Of a DNA stretch of 64,000 nt, positions 12,934-24,065 are shown one piece after another. The translations under genes were made by a program, and so were the position numbers. This DNA comes from Rhea pennata (Eukaryota; Chordata; Aves; Rheiformes; Rheidae), in contig NC_084663.1 in the NCBI RefSeq assembly GCF_028389875.1, positions 213,559,876 to 213,623,875 of the forward strand. The letters are read 5' to 3'. How positions within the stretch are numbered: the stretch's first letter is position 1; every line of letters starts with the position of its first letter. The notes beneath the pieces were generated by a model that was given only the letters and a program-made list of their open reading frames with translations, was not told the origin of the DNA and searched no databases.

Positions 12934-13698
12934 TTAAGCAACCAAGGATTTCTCGTTGATGAATCCATGCTGACTACTCCTGATCACCTTTTTTTCCTCC
13001 ATATGTCTGGAGATGACATCTAGAAGGAGCTGTTCCATCACCTTTCCGGAGATGGAGGTGAGGCTGACTGGCCTGGAGTTGCCTGGGTCCTCCTCCTTGT
13101 CCCTTTTGAAGATTGGAGTGACACTGGCTTTCCTCCAGTCCTCAGGCACCTCTCCAGTTCTCCAGGACCTTTCCAAGATGATGGAGAGCAGCCTGGCAAC
13201 AACATCCGACAGCTCCCTAAGTACCTGTGGGTGCATCCCATCCAGGCCCATGGATTTGTGGATGTCTAGCCTGCCCAGAAGGTCTCTAATCCTTTCCTCC
13301 TCAACCAAAGGAAAGTCTTCCCTTCTCTGGACTTTCTCCCTCACATCCAGGCTGCAGGATTCCTGGGGGCTGCCCTTAGCAGTGAAGACTGAAGCACAGA
13401 AGGCATTCAGTAATTCTTCCTTCTCTGCATCCCTTGTCACCAAGGCCCCTGCCCCATTCAGGAGCAGACCCACATTTTCCCTAGTCCTTCTGTTGCTGCT
13501 GACGTATTTGAAGAAGCCCTTCCTGTTGTCCTTGACATCCCTTGTCAGACTCAATTCCAACTGGGCCTTAGCCTTCCTCGCCGCATCTCTACATACTCTG
13601 ACTGCATTCCTATAATTCTCCCAAGTAGCCTGTCCCCTCTTCCACAGTCTGTGTATTTTCTTCTTCTGTCTGAATTTGGCCAGGAGCTCCTTGCTCAC
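12934..13698 (-). pseudogene. CR1 ORF2 remnant: linker and reverse transcriptase fingers
   Basis: A 254-codon open segment encodes the first part of the CR1 reverse transcriptase. The N-terminal third is basic (KFRQKKK, LWKRGQ) and corresponds to the linker downstream of the endonuclease. It is followed by the KGFFKYV block, the LDGMHPQVLREL block, WRKASVTPIFKR and NSRPVSLTS. These correspond to early RT motifs of non-LTR retrotransposons. The frame stops just after the HGF block, where the next segment (12359-12907) continues in a different frame. The break lies near 12945 and is a small indel. In an intact element ORF2 copies CR1 RNA at the target site; this copy cannot make the full enzyme. 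Confidence 0.92.
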
Positions 13699-13990
13699 CC
13701 ATGCAGGTCTCCTGCCCCCTTTGCTGCACTTCCTACTGATAGGGATGCACCTCTCTTGAGCTTGGAGGAAGTGATGATTGAATACTAGACAACTCTCCTG
13801 GCCCTCTCTTCCTTCTAGGGCCTTAACCTATGAGATTCCACCAATTGAGTCTCTGAAGAGCCCAAAGTCTGCTCTCCTGAAGTCCAGGGTTGCAATCCTG
13901 CTTGTTGCCTTAGTTCTTCCCTGCAGGATCCTGAACACTTGAAAACATCCTGCAGCCACCCCAAAGGGCTGTGGGACATCTTACATAACT

Positions 13991-16340
13991 CAGGGTGCCT
14001 GGGCAACACATCATTTTGATAGAAGCTAATAGTAGTACCAAAGAACGAGGGCAGGGAAAGTCATGGGGACAAATGCATACGGTCAAGTACAGACATTGAC
14101 TCCCAAACTCCTATATTCCAAGATGTGAGGTGACTCCAATTTTGAAAACAAGGCAGGCTGTGCCCTAGCTATGCAGCCCCTCTGAGAGTCAGGATTGGTT
14201 AAAATGGTGACAGCAGTGGCTGCATGTCCTCTGAAAGAGAAATGGTTGTTTTCTTCTGGCTCATGACAAGGTGGATGGTGTTAGTGTACTCTTTGACCAT
14301 AGCTCCAGGATGGCCCACAGAGACTGGGATAAGGGATGAAGACCTGAGTCACAGAAGGAATTAAGGCCCTAGCTTTCCTCTTGGATTTAGGGATTCCCCA
14401 ATGCTGTATTTGAGGTATTCCACAGCCACAGAGTTCTTGCTGTATGCAGCTTCTTTTGTCCTTCTTTCCTTGCCCAAGAATCTTATCCTGGGTTGTGATC
14501 CTTGAACTTGGGGTCTATATCTGTCCTAACAACCATACATGAGAAAATTTCTAGCTGAAGCCTCTCATGAGGTGTATTTTGGATTGACATATCCTTGGTC
14601 ATCCCCCCTCAGCGAAAGCATTGCCTGGGAGTGGGTATCTCTTTTCTAACTCTCTCTCTATCTGAACTAGAGCAGGGGCTGAAGCTCAGGGCTCCCCCAG
14701 GCCAGCATAGCCCTCAGTTCTTAGGCTATTGAAACTCCACAGTCTTTGATAGTTGCTTTGTGATCGTTAAATACATGTTGAGCTGTTCAGAGTGTGCAGA
14801 AAGCTGTGGTAGAACTGAATAAATTCATTTTTTTTCCTTGAAAAAGCAGATTGGGTCAAAATCAAATTACTGGAAAACTGAATTTCCATGTTGTGAATAG
14901 TTCTGGCAGGTCAGAACCGATGAAAAAAGTCTGAGAAAAAAAAAAGCTATTTGAATTTGGGAGCTAAGCTTATACTCAGAGCTAGGTAACAATCATAAAA
15001 CAGAGATGCTGGAAGCTGCAGCAACTTTGATGCTGTAGCATGTCACATGGTCACATGTAAGTGCTACCTGGCTTAAAGGTTAAACAAAATGTGCCAAAGG
15101 TAGAAGCTATGGCCCTGGAGGGTCATGCTGCATCAAAACTGTGTCTTAAGTTTCTAATAACCCTAGCAATAGTAAACCTGGCATTTATTGTGTTGTTTTG
15201 TGTTGTGACTTCAGCAAGCCTGAGGCTGTAGTGGAAGTCAGTGCTGTTTACCTGAGATATGAGAACCTCATCTTGATCCCAAATGGATTTTGCTATTGAT
15301 ATCACTACAGGAACTAGTCCCTCCCCTAAGAGACCTTCTGCCCTCTGGGACAAGCACAAGCATGCCCTGGATAGGCTTCATGGAGGAACTTGAAGCTTCA
15401 GGGTGATAACCCTCTGCCTCTCTCAGCAGTGAGGTGAGACATGAAATGTTGTTTCACGAAAGGTCTGATCCTGCTGTGCAATTCCTGCTGTGGTCATGGG
15501 GAATTTCAGGGTATGGGAGCCATATGGGCTCTGTGTGATACAAGTACAGGTACTTTGATCTCTCCACTGTTACAATGAATAGGTAAACTCAGCAAATGAC
15601 TTCAAAAGTCTTCGCTGCTTTTCCTTTTTGCAGGTCACCACTCTGTCTCCTTCAATTTCTGTAGACAAAGTGGGTAAGTTTTCAGTGCCGAATGACACCT
15701 ACCCAATTTCACCGTGTTCCCACGACAGTTCAGGGCAGTGGCCAAGTGCAAGGAAATTCCAAGGATGCTCAGCGGCATATCTCAGGGGAGGAGCTTGGAA
15801 GAAAATATCAGGGAGTTTATGTTTTAACAGGCTGTTTGCAAGATAATGGTGAGAATTAGAGAGTTTTGTCCCCTTTCCATTATTTAGCCCAGTATCTCTG
15901 TAGCAATTATCAGAAAGGAAGCACTGCACGGGATAGGTGGGGCTTTAACAAACAACTATATGATACAAATTCTGAGACTGGCAAATATGGTTAGTGTATC
16001 TTCTGAACTCACATGACAGCACATTCAGGCTGAGTTTAAACCAGTAACTGTATGAAGAAAAAGTGAAATCCAGAGCTTGGGCTGGACCTTGGGTCTCAGA
16101 TCACAGCTCCAAATAAGAGACCTGAGAACTGGAAGTTATGTGACTCTCTCTTCTCTTTTTCATACTTTCATTAATAGAGAAGGTGCACTTAAAATTGATG
16201 TGTATTTGAATGCAAAGCCCTTTTCTCCTTTTCCCGTGTACTCTGTTTTCTTAGTTATGATTCAGGGCAGCATTAAGCCTTGGCATAGTACAGAGTGCTG
16301 TTCTGACTTTCAAAGGATCACATTCCTACTGGGTCATCAA
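13991..16340. other. Non-coding stretch, no supported gene
   Basis: No frame with recognisable coding content, no RNA gene and no clear repeat. Composition is ordinary for the window. Confidence 0.65.
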
Positions 16341-16425
16341 GCTGCCATGTGGTGTCGGGTAACCCACTTCTTAGCATCGCTGTGCCTTAGTTTGACCATC
16401 TGAAGAAAGAGGCTGAGACAATGCA
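16341..16425 (+). mobile_element. MIR-like SINE fragment
   Basis: The segment reads 'ctgccatgtggtgtcgggtaac', then 'cacttcttagcatc', 'ctgtgccttagtttgacc' and 'atctgaaga...aggctgagac'. This is the order of the MIR/CORE-SINE conserved core, which includes 'tgacc(tt)gggcaa', 'cacttaacctctctgtgcctcagttt' and 'cctcatctg'. The head and tail are too decayed to place. Copies like this are relics shared across amniotes. Confidence 0.68.
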
Positions 16426-17114
16426 ATATTGAGCAATATGGGGTGAGACCTAAATGCTGGACAAGTCTTGAGGACAGAAATGATACTGAGCTGCATGAGC
16501 ACCAGTGCTATATTGAAGAAGGAGGAATCTAAGAAGGTTATGTGTGCAAATTGCACTCCGGTGTGGACATTGTTTCCAGGAATCAAACAATCAAATCTCA
16601 AAAAACTGCTTTAAACTTGAGATTGCATCCACTGAAACTGATGGCATTATCCTGGATTTGTTATACAGAACTGATAATTACTCTAGCAGTACCTTGTTAA
16701 AAGGAGTTATATAGGGACTTTTTCACATCTGAAGGCTAGATGAATCTAGCATAATTAACTACTTTGATCTAATACATCATGCAGATCACTGACTTTCATT
16801 CAGTGGTTCTTAGAACACACTACAAAACCTGTGGTTGTATTAGAGCGTTGTATTTAGGAAAACATTTGCTTTCTAAGCTTCTCATGAAGATTTGCAAACT
16901 CTTAGTGTTGCATGTAAGTACTCTTGATGGGAGCAATGCATGGTCTACTTGAGATACCTGACGTAAGTGCCTGGACTACTTTGGCCGTACATGGAGCTGG
17001 ACTAGTACAGCCAGCGGTACAAAGAAACCAAACTGGCTCATCACGTTGTTGAACTGAATCATTAGAGCAGTGACAGCTAAGCTGGATTCTTGGAGTTGGC
17101 TGTACAAATACATG

Positions 17115-17762
17115 GGCTGTGACAAAATCGTGATGCAAAGCTTGAACAACAACCTTGACGTAAATCAGTGGTGTGCCCTCATGGCAATGAAAGCTAGTTG
17201 CATGCTCGGCTGCCTTGGCACAGTTGTAACCAGCAGGTCAAGGGAAGTAATTATCACTCTCTGTTTGGCACTTGGGAGACTGCATCCTGATACTAGGTCC
17301 AGTTTGGGGTTCCCCAGTATCAAGCAGATGGTGACAGATGGGAGTGAACCCAGAGGAGACACCAAGCTGGTTGAGGCTGGAGCAGGGGACGTAGAAGGAG
17401 AGGCTGAGAGCTGGGATTGTGCAGTGGGAGAGGAGAAGGCCAAGTGAGATGTTGTTGCTATCTATGGCTACCTAATGCATAATTGCAGAGAAGGTGAAGC
17501 CGGATTTCTCTCAGAGATGCACAATGGAAGGATAAGAAGTGAAGGACAGGCTGTAGCCATTGAAATTTCAATTATATATAAGGAAAAAGTTCTTGATATA
17601 GTCAAACACTGGAAAAGAAGCGTGGGTGGATGGGAATCTCCATCCTTGGAGATATTCAGAGCTTACCTGGACAGGACTCTGAACATCCTGATTTAATTGG
17701 ACTCCTTTGAGCAGAGACCCTCAGAGATCCTTTGCTACATCAAGTATTCTACGATCGTGTGA
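17115..17762 (+). mobile_element. Old CR1 LINE 3' end, plus strand
   Basis: This is a diverged CR1 copy in the opposite orientation to the others. Recognisable blocks, left to right, are: 'gtgtgccctcatggcaatgaa' (ORF2 'CALxAxK'), 'accagcaggtcaagggaagtaattat', a 'tccagtttggggttccccagta' block, 'gaggctgagagctgggatt', 'atagtcaaacactgga', 'tctccatccttggagatattcagagc', 'ctggacaggactctgaacatcctg', and a terminal 'agtattctacgatcgtgtga'. That last block is a decayed form of the usual 3' tail. All coding frames are broken and internal deletions are evident, so it is much older than the copy at 12-14 kb. Confidence 0.85.
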
Positions 17763-19616
17763 AGCTATGTCACTGAGATGGCTGAGAGATATTAAAGGTG
17801 AGAGATGTGTGGGTGGAGATGGATTCAGACCAAGAGAAAGTGAGAAAGTGAGAAGGACAGGTCTGATCAGAGCTGAGGAAGAGATCAGGGTGGAGGGATG
17901 ATCTGTGACACGAATGAGGACGTACCACTGACTGTCGATTGCTAGTTCCTGTCAGCTCATCCACACAGTAGATGTCATCTTTCCCATTGACTCCGAGCAG
18001 ATATTAAATGGACTTTGTGCAGAGTGGTCTGATGCCTGGTTTACAGATTGTACTGGTGGCACAGAAAAAGCCCATAAACACAATGTAAAGGGAAAAAAGA
18101 GTGGGACTGAGCTGAGCTTTTTTCTCCCTTCCTTTTCCTCATAGATAATTTAGTTGATAAGGTTTTCATTTCAGTCTTGGTCTCCCTTTGCTTCCAGGCT
18201 ACGTGAAGCCTCCTGAGCTGAACCTAAACTTGAAGGCCCATAAATGAGCCTTACTCATTCACAAGAAAGGCTGCACCTAACTTGGCCAGTGTTCACTGAC
18301 AAGATCATGGCACCATTGCTCTGCTAAGGAAATAAAATTCTCTAACTGTGTAAACATTAATGAACTAACCAGGCTCAAATTACAGGCCTCAGTCAAATAT
18401 AATGATAAACCATTAGCATAGTCCCTAGAATAGTTTTGTCCCAGAGCAAGCAGCACTGTTCCAAATAGTCCTGTAGTTACATAAGCCAGGTAGCATTCGT
18501 GATGATTAGGATGGATGTGATCAGCCTGTTCTGGAATGATAAATGATAAAGGTGTGCATCCTTCCACCTCAGCTGGCCGTCAGGCCAAGAAACTGGCTTG
18601 ACAATGTTCATTTTGCTGGCATAAAAATGACTGTGATACTTAAGCCCGTGACCTAGAAGATGTTCCGGTAAGATGAGCTGCATAGATCACAGTGTTTCAG
18701 CTTTTTATAGGTTTGTTCAATTCTGTCCCTTGGTGCATATGAAATGCATTTGGGAACTTAATCCTAAAGCTGGCAAGGGGAGAAGAGATGGGGTGGGAGC
18801 AGAGCAGATTTTACTGGATCACTTTCACTCCGGGCTGAAGTCTCCAGCTTCCCAAGGATGCCTTGCATCTCACAGCTTTGCTGAAGCATGAAGTCGAGTA
18901 ACTTGGCAACAGTCAAGCAATCAGTCCCTCCTCTCTGCTTTAAAACTTACCCTAATTCTTTGTTCCAGGAGGAACCATTGAAATCAAAGTGGGAGACCAT
19001 GTTCAGGGTAGATGCTGAAGACAAGGATGCAGAAAAGAGGTTGAGTAAAGTTTACAAGCAGCCTCTTTTATGGCTTGAAATAAGTTTCTCTGGCTGTACA
19101 TCAGTTGTTTCCCTAACTCATCCCTCCTTTGCCTTGTAAACTGTTTATACAAAAGGACAGCTACAGCAATGCTTTGTTAGTGATGCTCTTCTGGCTCTGT
19201 ATCACATTTTGAGTCAACTCAGAGATGAGATTTCCAAACTGCATACAAACCACCTCCTTTAATAAATTGGCCTGATGCAAAGAGCTTCCTACCTGGTGAT
19301 CTTTGGGACAGCTTTACCATACAAAGTTGGTAAATCCCTTTTCCTAAGCAGAATCCTCTACATGCAAGAATGGCCTTCACCCTCAGCCAGCTGAAACATC
19401 ACATCGGAGCCCAGCACCCAGCTCCCACCAAGAAGTGGCACTCATTGCTCGAGAAAGTAGGCAAGTAGCACAGGAACAGGGACATGTTAAAGGGAATGGG
19501 GAAGATGAGACAGAAAGATAATCAAATGGCAAATCCTTTCTTCTCCCAAAAGCCTTATTTTAAGAAAAAAAAATGAGTAGAGGAAAGGCTGAAAATAATA
19601 ACAGTATCTGGATTTA
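17763..19616. other. Non-coding stretch, no supported gene
   Basis: No gene supported. The part around 18300-18470 is AT-rich and free of recognisable repeats. It has the look of conserved non-coding DNA (runs such as 'aaacattaatgaac' and 'aaatataatgataaaccatta'), but this rests on appearance only. Confidence 0.55.
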
Positions 19617-19787
19617 CAGAATCACAGAATGGTTGAGGTTGGAAGGGACCTCTGGAGAGCACGTAGTCTGACCTCCTTGCTCAAGTAAGGTCACCTAGAG
19701 CATGTCAGACAGGGTTGCATCCGGGCGGGTTTTGAGTATCTCCAGAGAAAGACTCCACAACCTCTCTGGGCAACCTTGTCCAGTGCT
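19617..19787 (-). mobile_element. CR1 LINE 3' fragment abutting tRNA-Pro
   Basis: About 170 bp of CR1 3' end on the minus strand. The tail 'cagaatcacagaatgg' at the left is followed by 'ggttggaagggacctctgg', 'gtcacctagagcatgt', and 'ctccacaacctctctgggcaacc', ending at 'ccagtgct'. It carries more differences from the other copies than the 60.8 kb element does, so it is older or from another subfamily. Its 5' breakpoint lies seven bases beyond the end of the tRNA-Pro gene, in the same orientation. Confidence 0.9.
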
Positions 19788-19791
19788 AAAA
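19788..19791 (-). terminator. Likely Pol III terminator of tRNA-Pro
   Basis: Four consecutive T residues on the minus strand begin three bases after the tRNA 3' end (TGG then TTTT). Four T residues are the usual minimum for vertebrate Pol III termination. The CR1 sequence begins directly afterwards. Confidence 0.65.
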
Positions 19792-19794
19792 CCA

Positions 19795-19866
19795 GGGCTC
19801 GTCCGGGATTTGAACCCGGGACCTCTCGCACCCTAAGCGAGAATCATACCCCTAGACCAACGAGCC
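19795..19866 (-). tRNA. tRNA-Pro(AGG)
   Basis: A complete 72-nt proline tRNA on the minus strand. The acceptor stem pairs GGCTCGT with ACGAGCC, with C as discriminator base. The D-arm carries A-box TGGTCTAGGGG. The anticodon stem is CTCGC/GCGAG around loop TTAGGGT with anticodon AGG. The T-arm is CCGGG/CCCGG around loop TTCAAAT, giving B-box GGTTCAAATCC. Every stem pairs without mismatch, and the sequence equals the vertebrate tRNA-Pro(AGG) consensus I know at all 72 positions. No intron and no encoded CCA. Four T residues follow three bases after the 3' end, so Pol III could terminate there. No other tRNA gene is nearby. It is either a functional gene or the pristine head of a tRNA::CR1 chimera; full conservation beside a decayed CR1 favours the first. 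Confidence 0.96.
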
Positions 19867-22800
19867 GACAGGGTATAGGATACAGTAAACCTCCAAATTA
19901 TTTGCTATTCTGACCACACTTGTGTTTTACAGTGCCAGGACTTAGCCATGCCAAGAGGAACCAGCAATATGTGGATGCACAGTCTGTGCAATGCTGTCAT
20001 ATATTAACAGTGATTTTTATCATTATCTGGCTGCAGACAAGGCCTCATACTGGATCAAAGAGACAAATGGAAGTCATCTATGGAAATAAAGTCTGAAGGG
20101 CAAAATGTGGATGAGGAGGAGACTACAGAAGTGCTGGGCAGAACTCACTGCACCACAAATTAGACATGAGAGAGGAAGACGTGCAATTTTCAAACAGTCT
20201 CTCCTTGTACACTTGGGATGCCCTCAAAGACTCGGCAGTCCTTTTGGGTCACAAAAGTGCCAGAAAGAGGAATGAGAGTGGAAAAAGGTGCAGATGCTCA
20301 TCACTGAGGACACTAGGAGGCAGATAGGATATGTGTAGGGGGGGAGTTAGATCAACTCTGTCCACCTAAGAGCTTCAAATAGAGCTAGTTGACTGGACTG
20401 CTGCCGTGACACATGGAAAAAGTGAAGCATTTCCAGAGGGAAAATATATAACTGTGTTAGATAGTTATCTTTGGGATAGGCTTGCTTAGCTGTGATAATA
20501 CCCAGTTCTCTCTTTTCCCTGTGGGAGGGCACTAGGTGAATGTTTTGTACATGGCTAAAGTTGTTGGAAAGAATCTCACTCTTAAGGAGGAAAAAAAACA
20601 GGAAAATCCAGGCATGAGTGCCCAAGTGACAGCTTGTAAGAGACACAGCCAGCAATCAGTTGCAAGTGTGAGAAGGGTGAGAACAGGAGGCTAAAGGGAG
20701 GGCTGCTGGGGGTGCCAAATGAGAGAGATTATTTGGAGTGGATCAAAGGAAAGGGAAGCAGAACATGATAATCTGGGGCAGCCCTTCTCCTGGATGGGAT
20801 CTACTGAGCTGTGAGCTAGCGCCTCCAGGGAATCAGCCAGAGTCTCAGGACTGGTATGCTTAAAACATGACTGGATAAAGAAGTGATGCACATGCTCTAG
20901 GGAACAGTCCCAGGGCAGGCAGGGACATCTGTAGTAAAAGACATTTCTAACTCACATTTCTTGTCAGCATTTGTCGTATAAGGAATAGAGATTATGGGTC
21001 TTATTTGGAGACTGTTGGCGCTACTGGGAAAGAAATGCAGTAACCCATGGAGCAAAATGTCACCTGGCTTTATTAAAGTTGGTGGCTTTGTTACGGTGAG
21101 TAAAGCTGAAACAGTTTTTCCAGGAAGAAGCTTGGAGGAGACTGTGAAGATGCTTTTCCATGGACACAAGCACACGCTACGTGTCTGATCGCCACAACTG
21201 AACTATTTGACTCTGGGGACCATGAGGTGGCGCAGTTACCCTGAATATCAAATCACAGCCGGCTGCACGCTGGCCAGGTATCTTCCCAAAATATGTGTCC
21301 ACTCCCCAGCTGCATAACTACTACCATGTGTTAAGGAACTGCTGCTTTATATACCATATAGCTAGATCATCTAACTCCTTTTTTTTCCTTCCCAGGGAAT
21401 AGGTGAAGTTCTGTGGGACAAGAAATGCAATTAAGTGTAGTGCACTCTGCTATTAGCTAGTGTGGCCCTTGCAAAGATCTCTTTCCTCTCCTTTTCTTAA
21501 ATAGGGCTTTAAAAAAATAAACTAACGGCAAATGCATTTTATGTTTTCCCCCTGGAAAGCACTACGAGGACGTTGCTTGTTTTCCTAGCAGGGGCGGCAG
21601 GATTCAAAATAACAAGACACAGACCACATGGCAGAGGGTGTCAGATCCCCAGTGCGGAGCGCTGCTGTGGCTACCTTCGCTCCACATATCCCATCTCCAA
21701 GAGAGGGAATAAAAGGTCAGAGAACTGAATCCTGCTTGCGTATAGTCTCCAGTCCTGTCTGTCATAGGGGCCTTTTTGTGTTTTTAAAGCAGTGGTAGCT
21801 CCAGAGTTTTCTCACCGATTTCCAGGGAAGAGGATGGTGTTGAATCACCCTCAGGTTCCCCACTGGTAAACTGGGAGTTTTCCCTGCTTCCTGTTCCAAG
21901 TGGTTATTTTGTCTGACTGCATGCTCACAGATCACCCCGAAGGTGGTTGCATTTTAGGGGAAAATTTGTGTGCCATCATGAAGTGAAACACCTATCTCTC
22001 AGCAGAGAGGACAGGGTTTCAGGTGAGCTCCGGTCTGCAGATAAAAGTGCTTTGGGATACAAAGAACATTCCTCCCTTGAATATTGTATTTGCTCAGGCA
22101 ATGACCCCAGCTTTTCCTAACCTAGATTTGCCTTCAAAAGCTACCGTGAAGGTAAGACGGATGTCTCTTCTGCAGCTCCTGGTAGTCAGCTGCTCCCTGA
22201 GGAGCGTGGCCATAACGTGCATGTGACGTTGCACATACAGATACCGTATGGTGCTGCATAAGCACCCATATGGGAAATATTTCCTGACAGTAGGTTTTGG
22301 TATTCGTTCCCTAGAGCTTCACTGATTCCTAGGGCGATACAGTAAGAACTCCCACTCTGCAAGTGCATTTTGCTGTGTCTATAAATGCCCTCCCAGCACG
22401 TCAGGCCCTGATTCTTATCACCTGAACACTTGAGAGATCAAAACCCTGAGTCTGGAGAGAAAGACTTCTCCAGACTCCACTGCACATGCCGCCCTGGGCA
22501 TCTACCCCTGTCCAGAGGCTCCACTTTCTAGTGCAAGAGAGGCTTGGACTGGAGTGAATGCAGCACCCTGCAAAAGCACAATGGGGAATGAATCCAGAGA
22601 GGAGTCTCCTCCCTTGGCCAGGAATGCAGATCTCCTTGCATTTGAGGCCGACCGTCACGGGGAAGAAAGATTAATGGGTGCAGATACTGCTTTTCATTCT
22701 AAGGAGAGAGGGGTAAGCACCTTGTGTACAGCATGGAGTGGAGGAGCCACTTCTCTGAGCATGTCCATGTTTTCAGAAATGCTTTTGCAATTGCCTTCCC

Positions 22801-23220
22801 AGCTCAGCACAGTGTCCAGCTTGTCCTGCTTCAAAGAGGATGGTGTTTTTGTTAGAGAAACCACATAAATGCCCTTCAGTGGCCTAGATTTGCCTTACAG
22901 TCACTGCACTGAAGCAGCAATGTCTGGAGCCTGCTTAAAGGCACCTTAGGAGCCCAACTAAACCCCCACGAGATCCAAATCACCCTTAGGGGATGCCTTT
23001 CTCTATCCATTGGGTGGCCAGTTCTCCTGAAATACACCTTCAGGGACTGAGGCTGGGGCAACCACTGCAATGGGAACCTGGTCACAGGCATCTCTGGTGC
23101 TGCTGGAGCTTTCCCCCTTGCTCCTCAGCGCCTGACTCATGAGCATCAGCTGCTTCTGCTGTCTGCTCCTCATTGTGAGCCAAGCCCTGCAAACCTAAGC
23201 ATTCTTCCTTGCTTAGACAC
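19867..23220. other. Non-coding stretch, no supported gene
   Basis: No gene supported. A short segment at 21843-21890 ('cctcaggttccccactggtaaactgggag') resembles the MIR core 'cctcagtttccccatctgtaaaatgggag', but it is too short to call with confidence. Confidence 0.6.
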
Positions 23221-23296
23221 CACAAGCTTTATTTGCTTTAATCAAAGGGGCCCCTGATAATTATTAACATATTTAATTATTTTTACACTGAGTCAC
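23221..23296. promoter_or_regulatory. Candidate conserved non-coding element (AT-rich)
   Basis: An AT-rich block with homeodomain-type cores (TAATTA at 23274-23279 and TAATTATTAA just before it), a TCF/LEF-type ATCAAAG at 23241-23247, and a TGAGTCA AP-1-like site at 23289-23295. It contains no repeat I recognise. The dense mix of motifs is typical of developmental enhancers, but conservation cannot be seen from one sequence. This is a candidate only. Confidence 0.35.
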
Positions 23297-23662
23297 TTGG
23301 CTTGGGCGTGGAGTGATCACAAGGATTGTTTTACTACAAAGACCCAGGCCTGGAGCATTTGCACCACCAAGCAATCACCGTTCACACATGGAGCGCCTAT
23401 TGATGTCTGCCTCCGAGCTGGCCTTTCCTCCCATTTCAAATTGCTTTTCAGTTTACTGGAAAGACTGCTGGCCTCAAAGGGAGGAAAATCAGGCACATTC
23501 AGGCAATTTGCAGGGCTGTTTACACACAAAGGTAGGGAGTTGCTAAGTCAGGGCGTGGGGTAGAGCTGGCAGTGAATTATGTTCATCTGAGCCGGGCTAC
23601 GGCCCCAGGGTCTCTAATTCGTGGGTGGGGGTTAGTCCCTCTGCCCCCAGTAGACTTGCATG

Positions 23663-23673
23663 CCCCCCCCCCC
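23663..23673. repeat. Poly-C run (11 bases)
   Basis: Eleven consecutive C residues. Such runs are prone to sequencing and assembly length error. Confidence 0.9.
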
Positions 23674-23769
23674 AGCTCAGCGCATTATGTGGCCTCGCAC
23701 CAGCAATCAGAGCACACTGCAATTAGTGGTATTTGTCTGAGGAAACTCATAACTCTGCACTTCCACATG

Positions 23770-24065
23770 ATTTATGAGGTTCCCGGGCCCGGGCAGGTCC
23801 ATGAGCTGCAATCGTTCCCAGCCTCAGCGGTTCACGGCGAGGCTACCTCAGGAGGTCCGAGGGGACCAGCCTTCCCGTCCCCCAGGCGCAGACCTTGATG
23901 TGGGGCCAAACTCGCAGCAGGGGGGTGGACAAGAAGGGCGATCGGAGTGACTTTCTTCTCTGAGTTTCCACCTGCGCTTTGCAGGGAAGCGCTGCCCTCG
24001 GCGAACCCCCCCTGCACCCCGACTCCATATCCGTGAGGGAGGGAGGTATCGATGGGGCACTGCAA
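23770..24065. promoter_or_regulatory. CpG-island-like segment without an obvious gene
   Basis: By hand count there are 19 CpG dinucleotides in 23781-24060, with GC about 60%, so observed/expected is roughly 0.7 against a CpG-poor background. It includes the 12-bp perfect palindrome CCCGGGCCCGGG at 23782-23793. Open frames cross it on the minus strand (up to 152 codons at 23832-24290) but none has a recognisable domain. It may be an unmethylated promoter of an unseen transcript, a first exon, or an 'orphan' island acting as an enhancer. The AT-rich block just upstream fits a regulatory reading. Confidence 0.5.

Larger units (their letters stand above)
12032..13990 (-). mobile_element. CR1 LINE, 5'-truncated, with internal deletion
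   Basis: This is a long CR1 copy on the minus strand. Its 3' tail lies at 12032-12074 and it reaches leftward from about 13990, where similarity fades in the region upstream of the reverse transcriptase. The endonuclease part of ORF2 is absent, so it is a normal 5'-truncated insertion. Compared with the copy at 60.8-61.1 kb it lacks about 290 bp at 12074/12075 (the 3' untranslated region and the ORF2 end), plus a smaller gap of a few tens of bases near 12257. Nearly 1.6 kb of the ORF2 coding sequence remains readable in three frame segments (annotated separately). That points to a moderately young avian CR1. The 5' end was placed by fading similarity and may be off by tens of bases. Confidence 0.93.

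Noticed and set aside
13013..13615. 200-codon plus-strand open frame
   Set aside because: Antisense to the CR1 reverse-transcriptase segment at 12934-13698.
21843..21890. MIR core resemblance
   Set aside because: Only about 30 bp match; too short to separate from chance, so mentioned only within a stretch entry.
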